Shown: piece after piece, positions 46,759 through 57,099 of the stretch
How the letters are laid out: every line of letters begins with the position of its first letter
Position numbering within the stretch: the first letter of the stretch is position 1
DNA from: Terana coerulea
Lineage: Eukaryota > Basidiomycota > Agaricomycetes > Polyporales > Phanerochaetaceae
NCBI GenBank assembly: GCA_024811115.1
Contig: JAKOGH010000677.1
Coordinates: 88,375-152,374, forward strand
DNA length: 64,000 bases
Direction: 5' to 3'
The notes under the pieces: generated by a model
What the model was told of the DNA's origin: nothing
What the model saw: the letters and a program-made list of their open reading frames with translations, nothing else
The model's database searches: none
Program-made: the position numbers and the translations under genes

Positions 46759-47087
46759 ACTGCAAGCTCCGTACATGGCGCATGTCATCAAGTCGTCTCA
46801 ACAGTTGTGGAGGATGCGATGCATGCGGAGAATTATAACATCAGTAATATTACAAGACTGAGAACTTGGCTAAGCAAAACATTGAGGTTTGACGTCAGGT
46901 ATGCCCACGCACGGATACAAGTACTTGCATACAGACAACACTGGATTTGTACACTGGCAATAAAATTACAGACGATGACAAACAAGAAAATAGCTTGTAT
47001 AGGTACGAGTGGAAATCAGTGCGATGGATAAAAGTACAAGTCGAAAATGTACTATGCGAGCTCCGTCAAAGAGCATTCCATATCATT
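46759..47087. other. Convergent 3' region
   Basis: The 329 bases between the stops of P4 and M2; both 3' UTRs and nothing else seen. Confidence 0.45.
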
Positions 47088-48117
47088 TCATGGCGTCGGC
47101 TTGCGGTCAGGAGCTGGGGATCGGGACCTCGAGCGCAAAGAAGCGTTGTAATCCAACTTCGGCACCTCAAGTCCTACCGACTTTGAGTCGAGTTCGGGTT
47201 CGTCCATCTTTGCGTACGATCCGAAGTCGGCCTTCGTATCAGTCGACGCCGTGCGTGGTGAGAGCTCGCCCATGTAGATCGAGTTCGGGTTGAAGGAATG
47301 ACGGTCTAGTTGAGGTGTAACCGAAACATCAACAGCTGGACAATGGGAACTGGTCAAAGGCACCTACGTTTGCGTTGTGAACGTTTCCGCCAGTAGAACA
47401 CAAGGGCAAGGATGAGCAGCGCGAGGCCAACCGATCCGCAGACGGTTCCCGCCACTATCACAGCCACCCTTTTGCCGCTTGATGTTGCTGTGGAGAGGCT
47501 TCCGGCGGCAGATGAAGATGATGCGGTATCATCTTGTGGGACGTAATATCTGCTCAACGATGAACGAGCAGAATGGTAGAAAGCGGGAGAGAGCGTACGT
47601 GATGCCCGTGAGATGCATCTGCGGAGGGGCGACGATCGTCGTCGCGTTATCCGGATCTCGTGCGAAGACGACGGTGTCCAGCTTCGACAAGGACAGTTTG
47701 ACGACATGCGAGGCGTTGTTGAGGTCGTATTCGAGCAGCAGCCCGCACCGAACCGTCAGCGACCACAGGTCGAGGTTGTACGGCTCAAGATCGTCGACTT
47801 GCACCACGAGCAGACCGCTCACGTCGTCCTGCATGCCCGCAACGGTGAACCGATCACCTGCAATGCATACATGAGCACATCTGGCAAAATGGAGAATGCC
47901 CTTGCGGCGCACCGACGAAGGAGAACGTCGCCGAGGCGTTGGGCATCGCAGTCCAGTGATCGACGCCCCCACACTGCGTGTTGATCTCCGAGGTCCATGC
48001 CGGAGACGGATCGTAGTATATGTCCGTGAAGAAGTCGACGTTGACGGCCTGCTCGTCCGCGGCAACGGAGGCGAGGCTGGAGAAGAGCGCGAGCACGGCG
48101 AGGGCCCAACAGGACAT
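47088..48117 (-). CDS. M-family type-I membrane protein M2
   Basis: Exons 48117-47913, 47857-47599, 47549-47368 and 47305-47088 give an intact 287-residue protein. The plan is: signal peptide (to about residue 20, SVAA), VNVDFFTDIYYDPSPAW, CGGVDHWT, NASATFSFVG at the exon 1 end, DRFTVAGMQDDVSG, MHLTGIT at the exon 2 end, YYVPQDD, a Ser-rich stalk, a membrane helix (VAVIVAGTVCGSVGLALLIL), a basic patch (RKRSQRKR), then a tail with FNPNSIYMGELSPR, YAKMDE and RSRSRSP. The tail element GELSPR..Y-x-K-M-D is shared with all paralogues. It is convergent with permease P4, as M1 is with P1. Confidence 0.78.
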
Positions 48118-48808
48118 GGTGGTCGCTGCTCAAGAGCGTGCACGATGCGCCCGAGAGCTCTATCTGTAATATGAATAGCATCAAGTCAGCTGGGGACGCC
48201 AGGGTCAAGACTCACAGGCATGATAGGAGACTAGCCCCTCTCCCGCCCGAGAGAATTACCTCATCGCTGTCAAATCCGAGTTGTGGCAGAGACTGTGAGG
48301 ACCGCTAGACCATATGCGTCGAGTACGGCCCTCCGAGGTTCATATTGACCCTGATATGATTGTGTGGGCGTATAAAACGAAACATCCTCTCACGAATGCG
48401 AAAGAGAGCGAGGAGTAGATCTGACGTCGTCGTCGCTTGCAAGTGCCAAGATGAACTCGAGATTCACACCGCACACCGTCGAGATTTAAGTTGGCGCGCG
48501 AAGCTCCTCGGTTCGAGCCCGAGTTTGGCCAGGTTGCCTCAGCGTCGAAATTCAGCGGAAAATGAAGCTCAATATAACTGTTCGCAGTGCTAATGTACAT
48601 ACAATTGATGCAAATAATACAGTGTTTTATGTGTCCCTTTCAAACTGCTAGCCGCGACATACAGCCAAAGATTCAACTAAATGTACCATGTTACAAAGCC
48701 CCTGAACCTAACCCGAGCATGTTGCTAGGTGCGAGGGCATGTTTGGGCTTGGGAGACGTTCACCTAGCGCAAAGCCCTCCTCAGGCCAGCTGCGGTGCGC
48801 CGTGTGGA
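48118..48808. other. Intergenic, no gene seen
   Basis: Promoter of M2 and 3' region of M3. No coding sequence is supported. Confidence 0.4.
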
Positions 48809-49806
48809 TCACACGGGAACTTTGACATCTTTCGAGTCATAGTCGTAGTCGTCCATTTGGGTGTACGGCCCAGGCTTGGCATCGTAGTCGGCGATTCCCG
48901 CAGTGCGCGGAGAAAGCTCAGTGATGTATACCGTTTCTGGGGCGCGTCTATGTCCTGCGGAAGGTATCAGCAGAGTGCTTCTTAGACTGCAATATACGAC
49001 TTACTCTGTGCAGCCTGGCGACGCCTCCAATAGAAGAGGGAGGTAAGAACTAAGACGACGAAGACGACGCCGCCAACTACACTTCCTGCAATGATCGCAG
49101 CAGTATGATTGTGTGCGTTGCCGGTTATCGCTTCTGGCTCGGAAGTGGCCTCAGTAGGGGTTGAGCTTGGAATAGGAGTAACAGATGCAGTAGAACTCGC
49201 TGATGCCGACGCATTGTCCGCGAGAGTATATCTATTCCTGTTTGTGAATGGGTATTGCGGAGGCAGATCAGCGAGAGGCGTACGTGATGTTAGTGATATG
49301 CAGCCCAGGAAAGGTGATCACGTCCGTGTCCGCAGAGGTCTGGGGCAGGTTTAAGTTGACAAGCGACCAGACGTGCTGCTCCTCGACCGACGCAATGTCA
49401 ACATTGATGATTTCGGCGCATCTTGCAGCGGTTTGCGAAAAGTTCAAAAAGTGAAGTCTTCGCCATCCAGCATGAGCTTGAGGGTGTTGTTGCCTGCGTG
49501 CACTATGCCGCCAATGGAGAATTGACCACCTGGAGGACGCCAATGCCATCAGCCACACTCTATACTTGCCGCAGAGCAAAGACAAAATGCTTCACCAGGT
49601 ATTTTAAATGTAAGAGCGGCATCTGCCGTTTGCGTAAAGTAGTCGACACCCCCGCAATCGTTGCTTGTCGCTGTGGACCATGCGGAAGCCGGGGCGAACT
49701 GAGCTACGGCAGGAGAAGACAAGTCGAGCGCGACTAGCTGATCAGCAATGGCAGCCGCCACCTGATAAAACAAGTACAGTGCAAGCAATCCATACGCGTG
49801 AGCCAT
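48809..49806 (-). CDS. M-family type-I membrane protein M3
   Basis: Exons 49806-49596, 49529-49284, 49237-49005 and 48954-48809, about 278 residues. It has a signal peptide (to about IADQ), CGGVDYFTQTADAALTF, GQFSIGGIVHAGNN, FPGLHITNIT at the exon 2 end, a Thr/Ser/Glu stalk, a membrane helix (TAAIIAGSVVGGVVFVVLVL), WRRRQ, and a tail with VYITELSPR and YTQMDDYDYD. The tail is shorter than in M1/M2 and lacks the Ser/Arg end. One base is missing in a T run of exon 2 (49446-49450 on the plus strand); the exon sum is one short of a multiple of three. Same intron phases as the paralogues. Confidence 0.72.
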
Positions 49807-50583
49807 GGTGGAAGGCGAGAGCAGATTACACCCCCGGCATGACTTCCACGGTATGGTCGACTTATATGCGAACAAGAGCGTCTGCCGTGTGAACTTGAAC
49901 CTGACTTGAGCTAGTACTCACACCTCGCTGTCTAAGGTTCATCGCCCACAGCCAGCGAGGTGTATGTGTGACGCGGCTTAACCTGACCGTCGTAGTCACA
50001 GTCATGAGATAGGATACGGAGAGAAGCTGCTACGGAGAGCATGTCATCGCTGTCACCTGTCTACGGCGTTCACATTCAACTAAGTGAAATTACGAATTGA
50101 CCAGCTGGAACTCACTTGTGCATACGGATGTGCCGCATCGAGTGAGAGCTGAGATGTCCTTGCGGTATCCGCCTAGATGAAAAAAATGCTGCAAACGGTA
50201 CGTGTCGCCATAGACAAGTGCACCAGCCATCCGGAAGATGATGGACCATAAGATAGACCTACGCGAATTCAGACTACGTCACGTGCTTAAGCGCCGTCAC
50301 GCTTGGCTGGTGCGAAACTGTGCAAAAGAACTCCTCCATGACCATTAGAGTAGGCGAAAAGTGTATCTGGTCAATATTTGGTATGGCTCATATGTATATT
50401 TGACAAGTTAAACATCTCGAAATATATGAATTTGGAAGGAGGAGTTTATATTTTAGTACCAGAGACTCTGGCAGAACGGCTGCATGATAATAAGCAACCG
50501 GGACTTATAACACAGGTCCACTACTTTCCGGGGCTTGCACGTGATGGTCACAGTGTGACGATAGCTGCTGGAATTCGCGTAGG
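49807..50583. other. Intergenic, no gene seen
   Basis: Promoter of M3 followed by AT-richer sequence leading into the inverted-repeat element. No gene is supported. Confidence 0.35.
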
Positions 50584-51117
50584 TCTACAGTCTCTTTCAT
50601 ATTATTCTGCAGTCCATCGATTTTTCCGCTTTGTTTGGTTTGCACAAACAAATCCCTTACAAGGTAACACATCACGTCACCCATATTACATCATGTCTGC
50701 TGAGGTGCGTAGAGCGACGAGTGTGCAGGCTTCGCATGCTGCAAACAAATAGTAAGAGCCCGGATTAGTCAGGCTTGCCTCGCAGTGTTCTTGGAGAAGG
50801 GAATTGACCTCACCAGAGATACAAGCCTGTTGGAGGAGCAGGACGTGACCCTGGATCCAAAGGTTGCTGCTGCTGAGCCTGTTCATCGGTGGGAACCACC
50901 AAAGGACACAGATATTTCTGCTACTGTATACTAGAGCAAGTTTAACATAATGTCTTCAAGTCCTCCACCCCTTCGCCCCGCGGTACGCCTATTGCTCAGG
51001 CCAGCAGCTATGACATGACATGGGTGACGTGATGCGTTACCTTGTAAGGAATTTGTTTGTGCGAACCAAACAAGGCGGAAAAATCGGTCGACTGCAGAAT
51101 AATTTGAAAGAGACTGT
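50584..51117. repeat. Inverted repeat with arms of about 115 bp
   Basis: The left arm (50584-50704) and the reverse complement of the right arm (about 51000-51117) are clearly similar over their length (shared blocks such as CAGTCTCTTTCA, TTATTCTGCAGTC, GATTTTTCCGC, TTACAAGGTAAC and ATCACGTCACCCAT). The inner 300 bases contain a plus-strand stretch with protein-like reading (GIDLTRDTSLLEEQDVTLD) ending at a stop near 50934. This looks like a small inverted-repeat element or remnant. The identity of the transposon family is not clear. Confidence 0.6.
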
Positions 51118-51438
51118 ATCTTATGCATGGTTAGCTTCAAGCTGCAGAGCGCCCGGTGTTCAGGCTTACTAAGCGCGCAGTGCGCTGCAAGCCGTCGTTT
51201 GACAGATGAATTTTTTTAGCATGTGTTGTAGAGCATCTGCGCAAGTAGTACAAATAAAATCACGGAATGAGCACAGACCTCGTTCATGAATTTCGACTCT
51301 CAGATCTAAGTAATTTACAAAGAGTACATACAGCTGCAACCATAACCACACAAGTGCCATCCAAGCGGTATGTCCTTCCGGTGTCCCAACGATCTCCGGG
51401 GTATGCTGCAAAAGGCCAAGATAGTCTCACATGACACA
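51118..51438. other. 3' region of M4, nothing seen
   Basis: No supported gene between the inverted repeat and the M4 stop codon. Confidence 0.35.
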
Positions 51439-52531
51439 TTACTGAACGAGCGTGCGTTCCGACATCGGTGACCTGGACCGAGCACCAGAGGCAGGGACGT
51501 CACGGTGCAGCTGGGGAACGGCCAGCCCGGCAGCCTTTGCGTCCTTCACGTCGAAGAGGTCGTCTTCCATCTGGACGTACTTGCCAAGCTTGGCGTCGTA
51601 GTCGGGGGTCGTCGCGATCCGCGGGGAGAGCTCCGTGATGTACACTGTGTCCGCAGGGGCGCGACGGCGTGCTGCAAAGGAAAGTCAGACCCAGAGAGGG
51701 CATAGAAGACGACATACTACTTACCTAGGTGGGACCGGCGACGTCTCCAGAACAAGAATGCAAAAGCGAGGACGACGAGGGCGACACCGCCTACGACACT
51801 GCCCGCCACGATGGCCGCGAGGTTATCGCGGTGTGCTAGCACGGCCGCTTCTTCCGAGCTCGAGGCCGTCACCGTCGTAACGGAGGCCGCAGAACTTGCT
51901 GTTGCCGTCACGGTCTCCGAATCTATAGTCCCTGTGGCCGACCCATCGTCTGGAACATAGTACCTAGTAATGTTGACATTAGTGTGCATTGTGAACGAGT
52001 AGTATGCATCGAGGACGTACGTCACGCTCGTGATATAAAGGCCCGCAAAGGCACCCGGGGCCGCGTTGGTGACGTTGGGATTCAGGTTGACGAGTGCGAA
52101 GTTGTGCAGAGCTTCGTCATCACCAGCGATAGGGGCGTCATAAATTGTAGTGCAGTTCACGCCAGTTGAGGCGAAAAACGACAGGGCCGCTTCAACACCA
52201 TTTAGCAGTACCATGACGGTGTTGCTGCCATTGTGAGCGATGCCTTCGATGTGAATCCGATTAGCTGATGGAAAAGAAAAATAAGTGATTCCAGAGAACA
52301 CATTAGAAGGTAACTGCACTATACCGTAGAACCCAAACGAGAGCGTCGCGTTCTGCATCTCCGTGTAATAAGCGACCGTCCCGCATGGGTTGTCCGTCTG
52401 TTGAGACCATGCTCCGGCTGGGGTGTAGGAGATCGTGGGGAATCCAAAGGGATGTTCACCGCTCGATCGGCAAGAGCAGCCCCGAGCAGAGACAGACTGT
52501 AGATCCAAGTTAGACCAAGCATACTGATCAT
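51439..52531 (-). CDS. M-family type-I membrane protein M4
   Basis: Exons 52531-52325, 52264-52021, 51963-51725 and 51671-51439, about 307 residues. It has a short signal peptide (LSLLGAALAD), YTPAGAW, CGTVAYYTEMQNATLSFGF, NRIHIEGIAHNGSN, LYITSVT, RYYVPDDG, a Thr/Ser stalk, a membrane helix (LAAIVAGSVVGGVALVVLAF), WRRRRS, and a tail with VYITELSPR, YVQMEDD and ARSRSPMSE. One base is missing in exon 1 near 52441 (TT before CCCC on the coding strand). The first intron is 60 nt and has no in-frame stop, so its retention would add 20 residues. Two possible start ATGs lie three codons apart (52531 and 52522). Confidence 0.72.
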
Positions 52532-53787
52532 GTAGGTGTGTCTGCCGGGGGGGTCCACAGAAGTATGGTGGGTATATATGCAAAAAAGGGCGTCTCGAAG
52601 CGCGAGGTGCCTGGTACCATCGCGCTGCTTTCCAGATAAACGGCTTCGAGTCGCCGACATATCTCTCCGCTCGACAGTGAGTTTCGGCATGAGGCACTGC
52701 CTCCGTGGTCCGCCGTACGCCTTATCACCTGCCGTTATTGAATTATTTAGAGTTCACAACAGACTTCAGGGGCACTCACGTGAGAGAAGTAAGGGTGGAT
52801 AGCCGGATACTGCTCATAAACCCGCAGAATAATGGGGCTTGCAACACATGCCTCATAAACTGCATTCATTGCCGTGTGCCGCAGTACATGAGGTAGCAGC
52901 GAGTTCAAAGAGCGAGTAGACAGGGTGGATGGCTTCGCCTTTGCAAAACTTGAGTCTGAAGCTGCAGCGACGCGGGGATGTTTGCAAAAGTCCATTAACC
53001 CTGTCGTTTCTAGTGTCAGGCCACGAAGTAACATGCTCCTCTACGCTACAGACATTCACCTGCTGATGCAACTGCCTGCCAGGGTAGCCACTTTCGTAGG
53101 CACGGAGACTTTGTGTAGTGAGAGTCACCTTCGGCAACAGTCCGTGGATTGAGAAAAGGTCATACGCTCGTGCGTGCATTCTTAATTCGTGGAATTGAAC
53201 GCATGAATATCGAATTAAGGCCCTTCGTGGTGGCACGCAGCTGGGAAGCAACAAATATAGTTTGGGCGCTAGTGAGCTCGCTGCACGCTGTGACCCCGGT
53301 CACTTCGCAAGACTACAGCACGGACCCTGAGCACCTTATACCGTCGTCCACTGTGTGCCTGGGGTTAGGTGTTTTTCACCATGTGAGTCACCCGATAGAG
53401 TGGTGAATATCGCCCGTGAACATAGGAATAGTGCCTATGAAAACGCAAGCGCTGAGAGTGCGGGTTGGTGATGTTCGCCATGTACAGTAGTGGCCCTTGA
53501 AGTGAAAAGCACCCACCAAATGTCCGATTCACCAACGCGGGATCTCATGCCCGTTTTGGATATCTCGGACTATTCACCATCAAGAGTAGGGTAAAACGAA
53601 GGCACCGGCTTGGTGACTATCACTATTTTATATAGCTTCTCAAGGTGGTCATTTTCGACATCGCCATTCATATGACTTTATGCTATACATCATTCACCAA
53701 AGTGGTGATTTTAATCCTCCTCGGAAGTCCTATATTAGGCCACTGGTAGTGCGTCCACAACCCTAGTGTAAGGTTAGTAGTTAATTG
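52532..53787. other. Intergenic with TGGTGA/TTCACCA-rich stretch
   Basis: No gene is seen. From about 53360 to 53740 the motifs TTCACCA and TGGTGA recur, including the palindromic TTCACCAAAGTGGTGA near 53690. Similar motifs occur at 55.07-55.26 kb. This may be a decayed repeat element. Confidence 0.35.
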
Positions 53788-54480
53788 TCAAATTAACTTC
53801 CTGCATCTTTCGGGAGCATTGCACAATAAATAGTACATATATTTGGCTATGCAGCATGTGGCGCACGTATATACATATGGAGCACGAGAGATATATTGAG
53901 TGGTGTGGTTCATAACACTATATGGTACAGGTGAAGCTAGTACACGTCTATGACTCGAAGCGCCTCGAACAGCCTGAGACCACGCCCGAGCGCCGCGACA
54001 ACCACGCTCTGCAACACAGCCATATTCCACAGTGCCCTTGCGGCGGGATATGTCCACTATTGATAAGTTCAGTATGATATGATAAAAACAATCTGTAGCA
54101 GAAAACTTACCTGGCTTCTTGACTGGATGGCCTGCGCGCAGTTGAACAAGCAGCTCAATGAGCTGTTTCTTTGTCATCTAGAACTCTAAATAACAATAAG
54201 TAAGGGAATTGTCGCAACGATAGCAGTGTGCAACGCACACTAACGCTCAAAGCTGGGGGAAATGGCTTGAACAGAATCACGCCCGAGCTGTTGCCTTAAC
54301 ATCGTGTCCGAGATTTGGTTTTGTTTATGCCAGGTACCCGTGTTCGGCGTGCTAGGCTCTTCGGTTTCAAAGTCCAGTTCAACCCATCCGGGCCGTGACG
54401 TGCCTCCCGCTAAGAAGTGCGCAAGTCGGATGCACGCCCAGACGCGCCCAGCCAAGGATGCATGGTCTGCACTCTTCTGG
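53788..54480 (-). CDS. Hypothetical gene or element remnant
   Basis: One minus-strand stretch (about 54480-54240) reads HFLAGGTSRPGWVELDFETE and onward and looks coding. A second (54177 down) starts MTKKQLIELLVQLRAGHPVK and reaches a good gtaagt donor after KKPG, with a cgcaag acceptor near 54035. I could not join the two in phase. The family is unknown. Confidence 0.25.
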
Positions 54481-55598
54481 TCGGATTAACCATGCTGTAG
54501 AGCCTTGAATTTACAGCTAAGAGAAATTGCAGACATACTGGCTTGGTTCCGTGACCTAAACCCATATCGGCGTCCTCTTGTCGGCCTGAATCGTCTGATC
54601 CTCTGAGTCTCTTGAGGTTTCACTCTTCACATAGGATGTGGGACAGTGAACGGGTCTTCGCCAAATCCCTGAACGTATTGAGAAAGTTGGTCGTCTGCGA
54701 CTCTAGAGCTCCGCTCGAGGCACAGAGCCTATTGACCTGCTAGCAGTACGCCGGTCAGATATAAAAGCGTAGCTTGAGTGAACAGATAACTTACTTGTGA
54801 ATACAAAGATCCAAAGTTACTACAACACTCCGCAGCGTTCGCTCCTGGGGAAGCATGCCGGCGCAATCATGGTGTCCGCTGTGCGTGGTCTGGGACGGGT
54901 CGTACTACTGCGTCGGAGTCATCGGCAGACATGAGTACTAGTTGTCGACCTCACAGAGGGTGTTGATAGAAGTACACATAGTGAGGAGGGGGCTAGCAGA
55001 GACTATTCTTGGTGCACTCGCTTCCTCGCATGGGTGGTGGCATGGTCGCATGGTGCTGGCGCTACTGACGAGTGAGTGAAGTTCACCAACGGACGTCGGC
55101 GATATCAACGCCGCCCAAAACGGCAACCCTGCCCGGGAGCGCTTCGGCATATTCACCACCTTGTCTAGGGTCTCGGCGCGTAGCTACATTCACCATCACA
55201 TTCACTAGCACCACCTTACCACCACTTTCGTTGGTGATCAACAATCATCACCATCTAAGTTCGTAACTGTAGCGGCTTTTCGGGCTCACAGTGGTCAATG
55301 CCAGTGGAAGTGGAGGACTGGGTTCAAGTTGGGCATTTCACCGCATGCAGCCTTTACCGCGTTATAGAAGCAGAGCATGAGAGACTGATGCACAACTTGA
55401 ATTACAAACAGAATATATTACGTGTGAAAATAAGGATATGGCGTGTATGCCATTGTTAAGTACAGGTTCTGCAACTGGCAGCTGCAGGGCGGCTCGGAGT
55501 CGTGTGTGCGTCATACTAATTAAACTCGAAGCCCTAGCAGCTCTACTATACAGTAAACAGGGAAAGAGGGAGTTTGATGAAACCAAGCTCTGGAGAGA
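54481..55598. other. Intergenic, repeat-like motifs only
   Basis: No gene. TTCACCA/TGGTGA motifs recur at about 55.07-55.26 kb. Confidence 0.3.
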
Positions 55599-56651
55599 CT
55601 ACGCTGTCATCTTGCTAGCCGGAAGTGGTGACCGCGACCGCGATCGAATGTTGCTTGTAGAGGAACCGTAGTGCAACTGAGGCATATCGAGCCGTGCAGA
55701 CTTTGAGTCAGCATCTGGCTCGTCCATGCGTGCATATGGCCCGGTCTTGCTTGTCGAGTAGGACAGTCTTCCCGGACGCGGCGACAGCTCTGTCGCATAC
55801 ACAGAATTTGGGTCAAACGAGTGTCGCTCTGAAGGTAAAGCATTGAAATGAGTATTATAATGCTCTGGGAAGTATTGTATTAACGCACCTTTATGACTAC
55901 GCAGTCGTTTACGAAAGACATAGAGCGCAGCTGCAATGATAGCTACCAGACCCAGCACGCCACAGACTGTTCCAGCGACTATCGCGGCGATGTTTCTGTG
56001 ATCCGACGACGGGGACGCCAGATTACCGTCGATTGACGCAGGACTCGAATTAGGACTAGTTTCCTTCGCAGCAGCTTGAGGTATGTAGTAGCTGAAATCT
56101 GCATCAGAGATATCAAGTGCTCGGTCGGTTTCCCCACGTACGCAATCTCTGTGATATGCAGACCGGGTTGCGGGCCGTCCTCCATCCCATTGGTAGTATT
56201 CACCAGCGTCGCCAGTGTCTCGAGCACCATCGTGTGCGTGCCGTTCTCGAGGGCAAGGTCAACGAGCACCTCGCATTCCGAGGTCGGGGAGGTGAGGTTG
56301 TACAGGAAAGCGGGAGGCCGTCGACGAGGACTCCGACGAGCCCGCTCGCGTTATTCTTAACGCCCGACACCTGCACACGATTCCCTGCATAGGCCACCAG
56401 TCAGCGACTCTATCGGTAAAACCGAGGGGATACGTACCGGTGAATGCGAATGTCGCAGAGGCACCCGACGCGTTCGTGAAATAGTCGATCGTGTCCAGCC
56501 CGCAGGCGTCGAAGCGCACGGAGCCCCACGCGGACTGAGGCGTGTAGACGACGTCCGTGCTCAGCGCCACGAGACCCGTCGTCGCGTTAGCGGGCGCAGC
56601 GGCAACAGCCCCCGAGGCCAGGAGCAGAGCGGAGAGTAGCGTGGTGAACAT
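55599..56651 (-). CDS. M-family type-I membrane protein M5
   Basis: Exons 56651-56438, 56384-56142, 56091-55889 and 55828-55599, about 296 residues. It has a signal peptide (to about AVAAAPA), DVVYTPQSAW, a C followed by IDYFTNASGASATF, FTG at the exon 1 end, NRVQVSGVKNNASG, LHITEIA at the exon 2 end, YYIPQ, a short stalk, a membrane helix (IAAIVAGTVCGVLGLVAIIA), RKRLRSHK, and a tail with FDPNSVYATELSPR, YARMDE and RSRSRSP. One base is missing in exon 2 near 56308-56314. The tail is closest to that of M2. Confidence 0.73.
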
Positions 56652-57099
56652 GTCGGGAGCAGGTAGGCGTTCGACGTCAAGCTTGCGTTTAAGTCCGCAG
56701 CCTTATGAGTAGACCCCCTTTTTCCCCTGCTCGGAACTCTTGCATGTCTAACTATACCCACAACCTCGCACACGGAGGTCCCTGATGTACGGTTACCTCA
56801 TCGCCCCATGCATTCGCATATACACATCGGGATCAACGGACGAGGCCCAGCAATAGACTCAGGCGCTCCGAGAGTAGGTGACATCTCCCAGGCACGTAGT
56901 AGGCATCTACGTCAAGTGTGGGTATGAGATCCAAGGTACGACGGAGTATCTGCACGATAGACTTACACTTACTGATGTCGGGTCTGACCCCTTGGAGTGT
57001 TCAGACCGGCATGACGTGTGTGAATAGGTAGCATGCATTATAGGCTGGTATGCGATGAAGTATCCTGATAAATTAGATGCTGTATGTCGTCAAAATCTA
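56652..57099. other. Intergenic, no gene seen
   Basis: Promoter of M5 and 3' region of LHS1; nothing else supported. Confidence 0.4.

Noticed and set aside
51984..52169. Short open frames antisense to the M genes
   Set aside because: They mirror conserved M-family exons; no independent support.
53150..53406. Plus-strand open frame at 53.15 kb
   Set aside because: No homology-like features and no splice sites; it lies in a repeat-like region.
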